DNA of 64,000 nucleotides, taken from the NCBI RefSeq assembly GCF_003065405.1, contig NZ_CP026947.1:744001-808000 (forward strand). Direction: 5' to 3'. Position numbers and translations under genes: made by a program. The notes below the pieces were generated by a model. That model did not search any database and was not told the origin of the DNA. It saw only the letters and a list, made by a program, of their open reading frames with translations. This DNA is from Corynebacterium yudongzhengii. Its GTDB lineage: Bacteria > Actinomycetota > Actinomycetes > Mycobacteriales > Mycobacteriaceae. Below, piece by piece: positions 35,097 to 45,379 of the stretch; within the stretch, counting starts at the first letter, position 1; each line of letters starts with the position of its first letter.

Positions 35097-35531
35097 ATGT
35101 TTCTCGGCACCTACACTCCGAAGCTCGACGACAAGGGGCGTCTGACTCTCCCGGCGAAGTTCCGCGAGGAACTGGCCGGCGGGATGATGATCACCAAGGG
35201 ACAGGACCACTCGCTGGCCGTGTACCCGAGGGAGGAGTTCGCAGCTCGTGCCCGCAAGGCGGCTGCGGTCTCCCGCACCAACCCGGAAGCCCGCGCGTTC
35301 ATCCGTAACCTCGCCGCGAGTGCGGATGAGCAGCGGCCCGACGGAAACGGTCGCATCACGCTGTCGGCGGCTCACCGGGAGTACGCAGGCCTGACCAAGG
35401 AATGCGTGGTCATCGGTTCGGTCGACTTTCTCGAGATCTGGGATGCCGAATCCTGGGCCGAATACCAAGAACAGACGGAGGACGCCTACTCGGCGGCCGA
35501 CGCGGACGACATTCTGGCGGGTCTCCTCTAG
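35097..35531 (+). CDS. mraZ: Transcriptional regulator MraZ
   Basis: AbrB-like DNA-binding protein that represses the dcw operon. 144 residues with the two typical SpoVT/AbrB-like repeats: [19 protein letters not shown] (about 6-24) and [19 protein letters not shown] (about 81-99). It forms a ring that reads tandem GTGG boxes. ATG with GAGGAGGGG upstream. It is the first gene of the dcw cluster; a clear box array lies 107-144 bp upstream, so self-control is likely. Confidence 0.96.
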   Translation: MFLGTYTPKLDDKGRLTLPAKFREELAGGMMITKGQDHSLAVYPREEFAARARKAAAVSRTNPEARAFIRNLAASADEQRPDGNGRITLSAAHREYAGLTKECVVIGSVDFLEIWDAESWAEYQEQTEDAYSAADADDILAGLL

Positions 35532-35687
35532 GAGACGCGGCCACACCGACGGAGTGCGGATACGGACTCTGTCCGGGGCGGGAGCTCTGGTGTACTTCCC
35601 CGACATCAGAGCACTGCTCCGGTCAGGGCCCTATGCGCACCCCGGAGGGCAGCTGACAGGGACAACGGCGCGGGAAGGAGGCAAGTG

Positions 35688-36707
35688 ATGGACAACGTGA
35701 CCGCGACCACCAACAAACAAGGGCGCCACGGCCACGTGCCCGTCATGCGCGACCGCGTCACCGAGCTGCTCGCTCCCGCGATCGAGGCCGCCGGCGCCGA
35801 TGCCGTCATCATCGACGCCACCCTGGGCGCCGGCGGGCACGCCGAGCACTTCCTCGCCACCTTCCCCCAGGCCCGGCTCATCGGCATCGACCGCGACACC
35901 CACTCCCTCAAGGAGGCGCGCGAACGCCTCGCCCCATTCGGCGAGCGTTTCTGCGGGGTGCATGCGCGTTTCGACGACCTCGCCACCGCCATCGATGACC
36001 AAGCGGGGGAGATCTTCGATACCGTCCGCGTCCACGGCATCGCCGCCGCCCTCTACGACTTGGGGGTCTCCTCCATGCAGCTCGATCAGCTCGAGCGGGG
36101 TTTCGCCTACCGGGCAGACGCGCCGCTGGATATGCGCATGGATCAAAACACGCAGCTCACGGCCGCCGACGTGCTCAACACCTACTCGCACGGCGATATC
36201 GCCCGGATCCTGAAGACCTACGGCGACGAGCGCTTCGCCGGCAAGATCGCCACCGCGATCGTGCGCGAACGTGAGAAAGAGCCTTTTCGCACCTCCGCGC
36301 GGCTGGTGGAGCTGCTCTACGAGACCATCCCCGCCGCCACGCGGCGTACCGGTGGGCATCCCGCGAAGCGCATCTTCCAGGCGCTGCGGGTAGAGGTCAA
36401 CGGCGAGCTCGACTCCGTCGAGAAGTCGCTCGGCGAGATCACCCGCCGGCTGCGCGTCGGCGGGCGGGCCGTGTACATGAGCTACCAATCGCTGGAGGAC
36501 CGCCTCGTCAAGAAGGCCTTCACCGAGCTCACCACGTCCCAGACCCCGCCCGGGCTGCCGATGGATTTGCCCGGCACCGCGCCGAAGTTCCGCACCATCA
36601 CCCGGGGGGCGGAAAAAGCCACCGAGAACGAGATAGACGACAACCCCCGCGCCGCCCCGGTGCGGGTCCGCGCCATCGAACGCATCAGTCCAGAGGAGGA
36701 CAGCTAA
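35688..36707 (+). CDS. rsmH: 16S rRNA (cytosine1402-N4)-methyltransferase
   Basis: SAM-dependent enzyme (MraW) that methylates C1402 in the ribosomal P site. 339 residues. [13 protein letters not shown] near the start, [13 protein letters not shown] (SAM loop) near 43, GIDRDTHSL near 67, [20 protein letters not shown] near 119 and PLDMRMD near 141. The ATG at 35688 with AAGGAGG 6 nt upstream is preferred over the GTG one codon earlier. Its TAA overlaps the ftsL-like start (TAATG). Confidence 0.96.
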   Translation: MDNVTATTNKQGRHGHVPVMRDRVTELLAPAIEAAGADAVIIDATLGAGGHAEHFLATFPQARLIGIDRDTHSLKEARERLAPFGERFCGVHARFDDLATAIDDQAGEIFDTVRVHGIAAALYDLGVSSMQLDQLERGFAYRADAPLDMRMDQNTQLTAADVLNTYSHGDIARILKTYGDERFAGKIATAIVREREKEPFRTSARLVELLYETIPAATRRTGGHPAKRIFQALRVEVNGELDSVEKSLGEITRRLRVGGRAVYMSYQSLEDRLVKKAFTELTTSQTPPGLPMDLPGTAPKFRTITRGAEKATENEIDDNPRAAPVRVRAIERISPEEDS

Positions 36708-37606
36708 TGGCCACCCCGATCAGCACCCCCTCGCACACCTCGTCGTCTGCCACCAGGAGGCCCCGCACCATGGGCGCTAGCCGCGACTTCACCTCGAGCG
36801 CAGAGAACTCCGGGCGGGCCACCGCCCTCCTCGACTGCACGCAGGTGAGCCCGCTGCGCCGCGCCGAGCCGCACCGTCGTACCGACGACGCCCCGAGGGG
36901 CCCGGAGCGTCGAGAAGCGGGCCGGAAGAACGGTCGCCGCTTAGGCTCCCGCCAGGTCGTGTCCGTGCGCGGGCGCCGTACGCAGCCGATCCGGGATGTC
37001 GGACTGCTGCCGAAGGTCTCCGCGATCGCGATCGTGCTGCTCATTACCGGCATCGTGGTGGCGATGTGGCTATCCGGCGTGGCCACGCAGCAGACCTTCC
37101 GCATCAACCAGTTGGTCGCGCAGGAATCGCAGTTGGAAAACCAGCTCGAGACGCTCAACCGCGACCTGCAGACCGTGTCCTCGTCCGCCGAGCTCACCCG
37201 CCGCGCCGATGAGATGGGCATGGTCATCCCGGAGCAGCCGGGCATCCTCATCGTCGAAGAAAACGGCGAAATCACCGAGTCTCGGCCGGCGGGCGACCAA
37301 GTCAGTCCTATGATCGACATCAATGGAGAACCCGTCCGCCCCGGCCAGGCCTCCAGCGACCCGAACGAGACCGACGAATTGACCGATAACCTGCAGGCAG
37401 TGCCCGAAGGCGAGCAGATTCTGCGGGCCCCGAACGACGGCATCGCCCCTTATGCCAACGGCGGCAACAACCGCCCGGCGCCCGCCCCGGCTCCGGAACC
37501 CGAGCGCCCGGCGCCCGCCCCGGCTCCGGAACCCGAGCGCCCGGCGCCCGCCCCGGCCGAGGCCCCCGCAGAGGCGCCAGCGCAGCCCCCGGCAGGTGAG
37601 CAGTAA
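36707..37606 (+). CDS. ftsL: FtsL-like septum protein with long cytosolic and Pro-rich tails
   Basis: Bitopic protein of the divisome. 299 residues: a basic Ser/Arg-rich cytosolic part (1-100), one membrane helix (about 105-125), a periplasmic leucine-zipper-like coil (about 128-165: INQLVAQESQLENQLETLNRDL), then a low-complexity tail with repeated PAPAPEPERPA. Short FtsL proteins have only about 100 residues, but actinobacterial ones are longer. Assigned by position between rsmH and ftsI and by topology, since FtsL sequences diverge quickly. In other bacteria FtsL works with FtsB and FtsQ to activate FtsWI. Confidence 0.82.
   Translation: MATPISTPSHTSSSATRRPRTMGASRDFTSSAENSGRATALLDCTQVSPLRRAEPHRRTDDAPRGPERREAGRKNGRRLGSRQVVSVRGRRTQPIRDVGLLPKVSAIAIVLLITGIVVAMWLSGVATQQTFRINQLVAQESQLENQLETLNRDLQTVSSSAELTRRADEMGMVIPEQPGILIVEENGEITESRPAGDQVSPMIDINGEPVRPGQASSDPNETDELTDNLQAVPEGEQILRAPNDGIAPYANGGNNRPAPAPAPEPERPAPAPAPEPERPAPAPAEAPAEAPAQPPAGEQ
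37477..37556. repeat. 33-bp tandem repeat in the ftsL-like gene
   Basis: Two full copies and part of a third coding for PAPAPEPERPA. Such repeats are prone to slippage, so copy number may vary between strains. Confidence 0.75.
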
Positions 37607-37647
37607 GTGTAGAGACCGGAATTGGATGAGAAGGTGGAAAACGGGCA

Positions 37648-39642
37648 GTGACACACCCCAGCCCCCGCAACGGACACCCGCGTAAGCGGCGCCAGCAGGC
37701 CCCGCAGCGCCCGCCTGCGCGCAGTCACGCCCGCGCCGTCAATACCGCCACCGCCCCCTCGCAGAAAACGGTGATGTCGCGGCGTTTGCGCATCATCGTC
37801 GCCGTGCTCGTGGGCCTAGCTCTCATCCTGGCGGGCCGTCTCGCGTGGGTGCAGCTCGCGTGGGGCCCGTCGCTGCAGGCGCAGGCCGAGGAACAGCGCG
37901 CCCGGGTGTATGTGGAGCCGGCGCGCCGCGGCATGATCGTCGATCACGCCGGCAACGAGCTCGCCTACACCATGCAGGCCCGCTCGCTGACGGTCTCGCC
38001 GAACCTTTTGCGCGATGAGCTGCGCGAGCGCGAGGAACTCGAGATGCAGGCCGACGGCTCCGCCGAAGGCCTAAGCGCTGAGGAGCTCAACAACGAGGTC
38101 ACCACCCGCGTTGAGGATATCCTCGAGGAGATGGCCACCACCATCCCCGAGATGATCTCCGATACGGGCGCGAGCTCCGACAAGGTGGATAAGGACCAGA
38201 TCCACGACAAGCTCACCGCCGACTCCAGCTACGAGGTGCTGGTGCGCAACGTCGATCCGGACGTCGCCGCCGAGGTGGCCAACCGCTTCCACGGCGTGGC
38301 CGCCGATCACCAGGACATCCGGCAGTATCCCAACGGCGCGATCGCCGAAAACGTCTTGGGCCGCGTGTCCATGGACGGCGAGGGCCAGTTCGGCCTCGAG
38401 GCGTCGGCGGATCACCTCCTGTCCGGCATCAACGGTCGGTCCACCGAGGATATCGCCACCACCGGCCAGGTCATCCCGGGCACGCTGCGCGATCAGGTGC
38501 CAGCCGTTGACGGCACCGATCTGCAGCTGACGCTGGATCTCGACCTGCAGACCTTCGTGCAGCAGAAACTCGAGCAGGCCAAGGCCAACTCCGGTGCCGA
38601 GTCCGCCGAGGCGGTTGTCCTGGACGTGCAGACCGCCGAGGTTTTGGCCATGGCGAACACGGACACGATCAACCCGAACAAGAACGTCGAGGAACAGATC
38701 GAAGACGGCAAGAGCTTCGAGAACTCGACGATCTCACACCCTTATGAGCCGGGCTCCGTCGGCAAGATCATCACCGCCGCCGGCGCGATCAACGACGGCG
38801 TGACCACCCCGGACGAGATGCACTACGTGCCGGGCAGCATCGACATGGCCGGCGTGACCGTCTCGGACGCCTGGGAGCACGCCGGCACGAACTACACGAC
38901 GACGGGCATCTTCGGTAAGTCCTCGAACGTCGGCACCCTGATGCTCGCCCAGCGCCTGGGCGAGGAGCGCTTCGATCACTACCTGGACGCCTTCGGCATC
39001 GGCGAGACCACTGGCATCGAGCTGCCCTCGGAGTCGCCGGGCCTGCGCCCGCCGCTCGAGCAGTGGTCGGGCGGCACCTTCGCCAACCTGCCGATCGGCC
39101 AGGGCATGAGCTGGACCACCCTGCAGATGGCCAGCGTGTTCCAGACCGTGGCCAACGACGGCGAGCGCATCGAACCGCGCATCATCGGCGAACAGCGCGG
39201 CCCCGACGGCGAGATCCTCGAGCAGGAGGAACCGGAGCGCACCCAGGTCATCAGCCCGGAGGCGGCACGCACCGTCACCGACATGTTCCGCGCCACGCTG
39301 CAGAGTGATCCCGCCGGCATCCAGAGCGGTACCGCGGCCGCGTCCGGGATCGAGGGCTACCAGCTCTCCGGCAAGACCGGCACCGCGCAGAAGGTCGATC
39401 CCGATACCGGCGCGTATTCCAACTCCGCCTACTGGATCACCTTCGCGGGCATCGCCCCGGCCGACGATCCACGCTTCGTCGTCGCGGTCATGATCGACGA
39501 GCCGGAACGCGGCGTCGAGGAAGGCGGCGGGGGCGGCCAGTCCGCCGCGCCGGTCTTCCAGGACATCGCCGGCTGGCTGCTGGATAAAGAGAATATCCCG
39601 CCGTCGCCGGAGGGCGAGCCGCTGGTGTTGCAGGGCGGATAG
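37648..39642 (+). CDS. ftsI: Septal transpeptidase, penicillin-binding protein 3 (FtsI)
   Basis: Class B PBP that cross-links septal peptidoglycan with FtsW. 664 residues: basic cytosolic N-terminus, membrane helix (about 45-68), dimerisation/pedestal domain (about 90-260) and transpeptidase domain. Active-site motifs: S370-V-G-K373, S425-S-N and K576-T-G. There are no PASTA domains, as usual for corynebacteria. GTG start; AAGGTGG lies about 11 nt upstream. The gap to the ftsL-like gene is 41 bp. Binds beta-lactams. Confidence 0.96.
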   Translation: MTHPSPRNGHPRKRRQQAPQRPPARSHARAVNTATAPSQKTVMSRRLRIIVAVLVGLALILAGRLAWVQLAWGPSLQAQAEEQRARVYVEPARRGMIVDHAGNELAYTMQARSLTVSPNLLRDELREREELEMQADGSAEGLSAEELNNEVTTRVEDILEEMATTIPEMISDTGASSDKVDKDQIHDKLTADSSYEVLVRNVDPDVAAEVANRFHGVAADHQDIRQYPNGAIAENVLGRVSMDGEGQFGLEASADHLLSGINGRSTEDIATTGQVIPGTLRDQVPAVDGTDLQLTLDLDLQTFVQQKLEQAKANSGAESAEAVVLDVQTAEVLAMANTDTINPNKNVEEQIEDGKSFENSTISHPYEPGSVGKIITAAGAINDGVTTPDEMHYVPGSIDMAGVTVSDAWEHAGTNYTTTGIFGKSSNVGTLMLAQRLGEERFDHYLDAFGIGETTGIELPSESPGLRPPLEQWSGGTFANLPIGQGMSWTTLQMASVFQTVANDGERIEPRIIGEQRGPDGEILEQEEPERTQVISPEAARTVTDMFRATLQSDPAGIQSGTAAASGIEGYQLSGKTGTAQKVDPDTGAYSNSAYWITFAGIAPADDPRFVVAVMIDEPERGVEEGGGGGQSAAPVFQDIAGWLLDKENIPPSPEGEPLVLQGG

Positions 39643-39696
39643 CCGCCAACGCAGTTAGAAATAAAGACGTGAGAACGAGAACCCGAGGAGCAGACC

Positions 39697-41229
39697 ATGA
39701 CCACCCACGCCATCACCCTCGCGCGCATCGCTGAGCTGGCCGGTGCGAGCGCCCCGGCTGGTGAGCACGCTGCCGTAGAAATCGATTCCGTCGATCTCGT
39801 CTCCAGCCGCGTACGCGACGGCGCCCTCTTCGCCGCCTTACCCGGCACCCGCGCCCATGGCGCCACGTTCGCCGCCGAGACCCCTGCCGCCGCGATCCTT
39901 ACAGACGCCCGCGGCGCCGAGATCCTCGCCGAGGCCGGGGAGAAACGCCCCGTCGTCGTGGTGGAAGACATCCGCAAGGTTTTAGGGCATGTCTCCGCCG
40001 AAATCTACGGCCACCCCGCCCGCGAGATGACCATGCTCGGGGTGACCGGCACCTCCGGCAAAACCACCACAAGCTACCTCCTCGAGCGCGGACTCATGGC
40101 CGCCGGGCACAAGGTCGGACTCATCGGCACCACCGGCACGCGTATCGACGGCCGCGAGGTGCCCACCACCCTGACCACCCCGGAGGCACCGACCCTGCAG
40201 GCACTGTTCGCCGACATGCGCGCCGAGGGGGTCACCCACGTGGTCATGGAGGTCTCCTCCCACGCCTTAGAGCTCGGCCGGATCACGGGCACGGATTTCG
40301 ACGTCGCCGGATTTACCAACTTGAGCCAGGACCACCTGGACTTCCACCCGACGATGGAGGACTACTTCCAGGCGAAGGCCCGCTTCTTCGATCCGGCATC
40401 GCCTCTGCACGCACAGCGCGCGGTGATCTGCGTCGACGACGACTGGGGTCAAAGGATGGCCGAGATCGCCGGGGACCAGGCCCTGAGGGTGGCCACGAGT
40501 GACAAGCGCGGGGCGGATCTCGTCGGCACGCAAATTTCCCAGGACGCCACCGGCGCCCAGGTCGTCGAGGTCACCGGAACCGATGCGACCGTACGCTTCG
40601 ATCTCTCCCTGCCGGGAGACTTCAACGTTGCCAACGCGACCTTGGCCGTGGGCATGGCCCGCGCGATCGATGCGGATCTCGAGGCCTTCGCCCGCGGCAT
40701 CAGCACCGTTGAGGTGCCCGGGCGCATGGAGCGTATCGATCAGGGCCAGGACTTCCTGGCGGTCGTCGACTACGCCCACAAGCCCGCCGCCGTGGCCGCC
40801 GTGCTGCACACCCTGCGCGCGCAGATTGACGGGCGCATCGGGGTGGTCGTCGGCACCGGCGGCGACCGGGATCCCTCCAAGCGGCCCATCATGGGCGCCG
40901 AAGCGGCCCGCGGCGCCGAGTTCGTCGTGGTCACCGACGATAACCCGCGCACCGAAGACCCCGCCCCGATCCGCGCGGCCGTCTACCGCGGCGCCGTCGA
41001 GGCCGGCACCGACGCGGAGATCATCGAGCTCGGCTCGCGCGCCGAGGCAATCGATGCCGTGGTCCAGTGGGCCCAGCCGGGCGATGCGATCGTGGTGGTG
41101 GGCAAGGGACACGAAGTCGGCCAGATCGTCGGCGATACCGTGCACCACTTCGACGACCGCGAGGAAGTCCGCCGCGCGCTCACCGAACGCGGCTACTCCG
41201 CAGCCGAGACCACACCCGAGAACAACTGA
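39697..41229 (+). CDS. murE: UDP-MurNAc-tripeptide synthetase (meso-DAP adding)
   Basis: Adds meso-diaminopimelate to UDP-MurNAc-Ala-Glu in the cytosol. 510 residues, three Mur ligase domains. P-loop GTSGKTTT near 117-124; the DAP-specific motif DNPRTEDP near 416 (DNPR binds the free carboxylate of mDAP, unlike lysine-adding MurE). The carbamylated lysine lies in YFQAKARFF near 225. GTG or ATG choice is clear: ATG 39697 with GAGGAG 10 nt upstream. Confidence 0.97.
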   Translation: MTTHAITLARIAELAGASAPAGEHAAVEIDSVDLVSSRVRDGALFAALPGTRAHGATFAAETPAAAILTDARGAEILAEAGEKRPVVVVEDIRKVLGHVSAEIYGHPAREMTMLGVTGTSGKTTTSYLLERGLMAAGHKVGLIGTTGTRIDGREVPTTLTTPEAPTLQALFADMRAEGVTHVVMEVSSHALELGRITGTDFDVAGFTNLSQDHLDFHPTMEDYFQAKARFFDPASPLHAQRAVICVDDDWGQRMAEIAGDQALRVATSDKRGADLVGTQISQDATGAQVVEVTGTDATVRFDLSLPGDFNVANATLAVGMARAIDADLEAFARGISTVEVPGRMERIDQGQDFLAVVDYAHKPAAVAAVLHTLRAQIDGRIGVVVGTGGDRDPSKRPIMGAEAARGAEFVVVTDDNPRTEDPAPIRAAVYRGAVEAGTDAEIIELGSRAEAIDAVVQWAQPGDAIVVVGKGHEVGQIVGDTVHHFDDREEVRRALTERGYSAAETTPENN

Positions 41230-41271
41230 CCGTAACTGTCCAAGAACTTTCCCCGGGAGGACCGCCCCACC

Positions 41272-42768
41272 ATGATCGCCCTGACGCTCGCTGAGATCGC
41301 CGAGTTGACCTCCGGCGAATTGACCCCCGCCGCCGACCCGGCGGCGCAGGTCACGGGCTTCGTCGAGTTCGATTCCCGCAGGATCACCCCGGGTGGGCTG
41401 TTCGTCGCCCTGCCGGGCGAGCGGGTCGACGGCCACAGTTTCGCCGCCGCGGCGATCGAGAAGGGCGCGGTCGCCGTGCTGGCGGCACGTCCGCTCGACG
41501 AGCCCGCGGTGATCGTGCCGGCAGCCTCGGATTCCGACGCCGACGTCGCCGACGCCGTGGTCACGGCGATGAGTGCGGTGGCCGCGGCCGTCGCCAAGCG
41601 CCTAGTGGCCGAGGGTGAGCTGCGCATCGTGGGCGTGACCGGCTCGGCAGGCAAGACCTCGACGAAGGACCTCATGGCGGCGGTCTTCGGCACGCAGGGC
41701 CCGACGATCGCCCCGCCGGGCTCGTTCAACAACGAGATCGGCCACCCGTACACCGTGCTGCGCTGCGATCGCCACACCGAGTACCTGGTGGCCGAGATGT
41801 CCGCGCGCGGCATCGGGCATATCGCTCACTTGGCGACGATCGCCCCGCCCCAAGTCGGCGTGGTGCTCAACGTCGGCAGCGCACACATCGGCGAGTTCGG
41901 CTCGCGGGAGAACATCGCCCGCGCCAAGGGCGAGCTCGTCGAGGCGCTGCTCGCCGCCGCGGACGGGGGAGTGGCGGTCCTCAACGCCGATGACCCTTTC
42001 GTCGCCGCGATGGCTCAGCGCACCGAGGCGAAGGTGGTGACGTATTCGACCGCCACGCCGCCGACCTCCGGGGCGAGCTACTACGCCAGCGACATCGAGC
42101 TTGACGACGTCGCCCGCGCCACGTTCGTCCTGCACCACCCGCACGGCGAGCCGGTCCGCGTGCGCCTGCAGGTCTTCGGCGCCCACCAGGTCTCGAACGC
42201 CACCGCCACCGCCGCCGCCGCGATTGAGTCTGGGCTGGCACCGACGCAGGTCGCCGAGGCACTGTCGCATCACCGGGCGGCGAGCGCACACCGGATGGAT
42301 GTCTCCTCCCGCGCGGATGGCACTACGATCATCAACGACTCCTACAACGCGAACCCGGAGTCCATGCGCGCCGCCGTGGCCGCCCTGGCGTATACGGCGT
42401 CGGCGAAGGCCGGTGCCCGCGCGATCGCCGTGCTCGGCGAGATGAACGAGCTAGGCGATGACGGCATCGACGCCCACACCTGCCTCGGTGAGGAGCTCGC
42501 GCGCTTCAACGTCACGCACCTGGTGACCGTCGGCGGCGGCGAGCTCAACCGGGCGACCGTGCGCGCCGCCCAAAGCGGCGGGGTGAAAACCGTCGCCGCC
42601 GCGGACGTGGACGCTGCGGTCGCGGAGGTCGAAAAGGTGCTGCACACCCGCCCGGAGGCCGACGCCCACGACGGGGACGTCGTGCTGGTCAAGGCCTCGA
42701 ACTCCGCGGGGCTGTGGCGGGTGGCCGAAGCGCTGGCAGACACGCGAGAAGGGCGCACCAATGCGTAG
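41272..42768 (+). CDS. murF: UDP-MurNAc-tripeptide-D-alanyl-D-alanine ligase
   Basis: Adds D-Ala-D-Ala to complete the pentapeptide. 498 residues. P-loop VTGSAGKTSTKD near 122-133, NNEIGHPYTVLR near 152, NVGSAHIGEFGS near 200, NDSYNANPESM near 352. ATG at 41272 with GGGAGG about 11 nt upstream. The 42-bp gap after murE has no terminator, so the operon continues. Confidence 0.97.
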   Translation: MIALTLAEIAELTSGELTPAADPAAQVTGFVEFDSRRITPGGLFVALPGERVDGHSFAAAAIEKGAVAVLAARPLDEPAVIVPAASDSDADVADAVVTAMSAVAAAVAKRLVAEGELRIVGVTGSAGKTSTKDLMAAVFGTQGPTIAPPGSFNNEIGHPYTVLRCDRHTEYLVAEMSARGIGHIAHLATIAPPQVGVVLNVGSAHIGEFGSRENIARAKGELVEALLAAADGGVAVLNADDPFVAAMAQRTEAKVVTYSTATPPTSGASYYASDIELDDVARATFVLHHPHGEPVRVRLQVFGAHQVSNATATAAAAIESGLAPTQVAEALSHHRAASAHRMDVSSRADGTTIINDSYNANPESMRAAVAALAYTASAKAGARAIAVLGEMNELGDDGIDAHTCLGEELARFNVTHLVTVGGGELNRATVRAAQSGGVKTVAAADVDAAVAEVEKVLHTRPEADAHDGDVVLVKASNSAGLWRVAEALADTREGRTNA

Positions 42769-42846
42769 GTGCCAAGCGACTACGGTTAATTTCATTCCGG
42801 CCCGGCCGGACGGAGACGATAGAAGGCTAAACGAGGTGTCGAACCA

Positions 42847-43959
42847 GTGACTCAGATCATCATCGCGGGCGTTGTCGCCTTCATCGTCGCTATCTTCGTC
42901 ACCCCGGTGCTCATCCGTTACTTCTCCGCCGAAGGACTCGGCCAGGAGATCCGCGAGGACGGCCCGCGCTCGCACCTGCGCAAGCGCGGCACCCCGACCA
43001 TGGGCGGTATCGCCATCCTCGCCGGCATCACCGTGGCCTATCTGGTCTCCGGGTTCTATGCCATGGCCATCGGCGGCGACGCCTTTTCCATCTCCGGTTG
43101 GCTGGTGCTGGGCCTGACCCTGGCGCTCGGTGCCACGGGCTTTGCCGATGACTTCATCAAGCTCTTCAAGGGCCGCAACCTCGGTCTGAACAAGACCGCG
43201 AAGCTCATCGCCCAGCTCGCCATCGCCATCGCCTTCGGCGTGCTCATCCTGCAGTTCCCGGACTCCCAGGGCCTGACCCCGGGCTCGACGAGCCTGTCGT
43301 TCATCCGCGACATTGACACCGTGGATCTGGCCGTCGGCGGCGGCATCATCGGGCTGATCCTCTTCCTGATCTTCATCTATATCCTCATCGCCGCCTGGTC
43401 GAACGCCGTGAACCTCACCGACGGCCTCGACGGGCTGGCGGCCGGCGCCACCGCTATCGTCATGGGCGCCCACAGCCTGATTACCTTCTGGCAGTTCCGT
43501 AACTCCTGCACGGTGGATGTCGAGCCCGGCTGCTACGCTGTGCGCGACCCGCTGGATCTCGCCGTGCTGGCCGCCGCCGGCCTCGGCGCGTGTCTGGGCT
43601 TTCTGTGGTGGAACGCCTCGCCCGCGAAGATCTTCATGGGCGATACCGGCTCGCTGGCGCTCGGCGGCCTTGTCGCCGGCCTGTCGGTGACCACCCGCAC
43701 CGAGCTGCTCATGATCATCATCGGCGCCCTGTTCGTCATCGAGGCCGCCTCGGTGGTCATCCAGGTCGCCGCCTTCAAGACCACCGGCAAGCGCGTGTTC
43801 CGCATGGCGCCTTTCCACCACCACTTCGAAAACGGTGGCTGGCCGGAGGTCACCGTCGTCATTCGCTTCTGGCTCATCGCGCTCATGGGCGCGCTGAGCG
43901 GCACCGCTATCTTCTACGGCGAATGGCTCCAGGCCACCGGCGCGCTGGGGGTGGGCTGA
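42847..43959 (+). CDS. mraY: Phospho-N-acetylmuramoyl-pentapeptide transferase
   Basis: Makes lipid I from UDP-MurNAc-pentapeptide and undecaprenyl phosphate. 370 residues, ten membrane helices. Signatures: GTPTMGG near 50, FADDFIK near 99 (Asp pair at the active site), [12 protein letters not shown] near 184, [12 protein letters not shown] near 263 and the late MAPFHHHFE near 320. GTG start. A GC-rich palindrome (TCCGGCCCGGCCGGA, near 42796) lies in the 78-bp gap after murF, without a T run. Confidence 0.97.
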   Translation: MTQIIIAGVVAFIVAIFVTPVLIRYFSAEGLGQEIREDGPRSHLRKRGTPTMGGIAILAGITVAYLVSGFYAMAIGGDAFSISGWLVLGLTLALGATGFADDFIKLFKGRNLGLNKTAKLIAQLAIAIAFGVLILQFPDSQGLTPGSTSLSFIRDIDTVDLAVGGGIIGLILFLIFIYILIAAWSNAVNLTDGLDGLAAGATAIVMGAHSLITFWQFRNSCTVDVEPGCYAVRDPLDLAVLAAAGLGACLGFLWWNASPAKIFMGDTGSLALGGLVAGLSVTTRTELLMIIIGALFVIEAASVVIQVAAFKTTGKRVFRMAPFHHHFENGGWPEVTVVIRFWLIALMGALSGTAIFYGEWLQATGALGVG

Positions 43960-43960
43960 G

Positions 43961-45379
43961 ATGAGCGCACCCGTGACTGACGTCGTCGGCACCCGGCCGG
44001 TCGTCGTGGCCGGCGCGGGTGTTTCCGGCGTGGGCATCGCCCGCCTGCTGCACGGCCTCGGCGTAAAGGTCGTGCTGGTCGACGATAATCTCGAGCGCGC
44101 CCGCTCCATCCCGGGAGTCGAAGGCGTTGATACGTTTACCGCCTCCCGGCTTATCGACGACGCCGCCATCGGGCTCGTGGTCACCTCCCCGGGCTGGCGG
44201 CCGAGCACGCCGCTTCTGCGCCACGCCGCCGAAAAGGGTCTCGAGGTCATCGGTGATGTGGAGCTGTGCTACCGCCTCGATCGGGCGGGCGTCTTCGGCG
44301 CGCCCCGCACCTGGCTCGTTATCACCGGCACCAACGGCAAGACCACCACGACCGCGATGCTCGCCGAGATCATGGCCGCCCACGACGCCGCCGTCGGCAC
44401 GCGCAGCGCGGCCGTCGGCAACATCGGCGTCGCCGTGGCCGACGCGCTGGTCGATCCGCGCCGCGTCGACATTCTGGTCGCCGAGCTCTCCAGCTTCCAG
44501 CTGCACTGGTCGAGCGAGCTGACACCCGACACCGGCTGCCTGCTCAACCTCGCCGAAGACCACATCGACTGGCACGGATCCATGGCCGCCTACGCCCGCG
44601 ACAAGGCCCGCGTCTTCAGTGCGCGCCACGCGGTGGCGGGTATCGACGACCCCCTAGTCGTCGAGCAGCTGCGCGAACTGGGCCGCGAGGACTACACCGG
44701 CTTCACGCTCCACGAGCCCCGCGACAACGAGGTCGGCGTGATCGACGGGCGCATCACCTACCGCCGAAACGGCGAGCTCATCGACATCGCCCCGACCGAA
44801 GGCATCGAGCCACCCGGCCCGGCCGGCATCCTCGACGCACTGGCGGCCTCCGCGGTCGCGCTGACCCAGGATGTACCAGCGCCGACCATCGCCCGCGCCC
44901 TGTTGGGCTTCCGGGTCGCCGGCCACCGCGGCGCGATCGTGCACCGCGGTAAGAAGGTATGGATCGATAACTCCAAAGCCACAAACCCACACGCCGCCGA
45001 CGCGGCCCTGGCGGGTATCGACGGCGCCGTCACGTGGATCGCCGGCGGGCAGCTCAAGGGCGCGGACGTGGACGAGCTCGTCGCCACGCACGCCGATCGG
45101 CTTACCTCCGTGGGCCTGCTCGGCGCCGATGCCGCCGAGATCGCCCGCGCGCTGGGCCGCCACGCGCCGAAGTCCCGGGTGTTTATCACTGAACACACCG
45201 ACCCGGCGGCGGCGATGGACGAGCTCGTCGCTTTTGCGGCGCACGAGCCGGCCACCACGGTCCTGTTGGCGCCGGCGGCGGCGAGCCTCGACATGTTCAC
45301 CGGCATGGCCCAGCGGGGCCAGATGTTTGCTGACGCCGCTCGCAGCCTCGATCACTCCAGCGAGGAGGAGACACGATGA
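43961..45379 (+). CDS. murD: UDP-MurNAc-L-alanine:D-glutamate ligase
   Basis: Adds D-Glu in the cytosol. 472 residues. N-terminal Rossmann-like domain (VAGAGVSGVGIARLL near 12), P-loop ITGTNGKTTTTAM near 121, ELSSFQLHW near 177 and DNSKATNPHAA near 330. ATG one base after the mraY stop. Its end overlaps ftsW by 4 nt (ATGA). Confidence 0.97.
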   Translation: MSAPVTDVVGTRPVVVAGAGVSGVGIARLLHGLGVKVVLVDDNLERARSIPGVEGVDTFTASRLIDDAAIGLVVTSPGWRPSTPLLRHAAEKGLEVIGDVELCYRLDRAGVFGAPRTWLVITGTNGKTTTTAMLAEIMAAHDAAVGTRSAAVGNIGVAVADALVDPRRVDILVAELSSFQLHWSSELTPDTGCLLNLAEDHIDWHGSMAAYARDKARVFSARHAVAGIDDPLVVEQLRELGREDYTGFTLHEPRDNEVGVIDGRITYRRNGELIDIAPTEGIEPPGPAGILDALAASAVALTQDVPAPTIARALLGFRVAGHRGAIVHRGKKVWIDNSKATNPHAADAALAGIDGAVTWIAGGQLKGADVDELVATHADRLTSVGLLGADAAEIARALGRHAPKSRVFITEHTDPAAAMDELVAFAAHEPATTVLLAPAAASLDMFTGMAQRGQMFADAARSLDHSSEEETR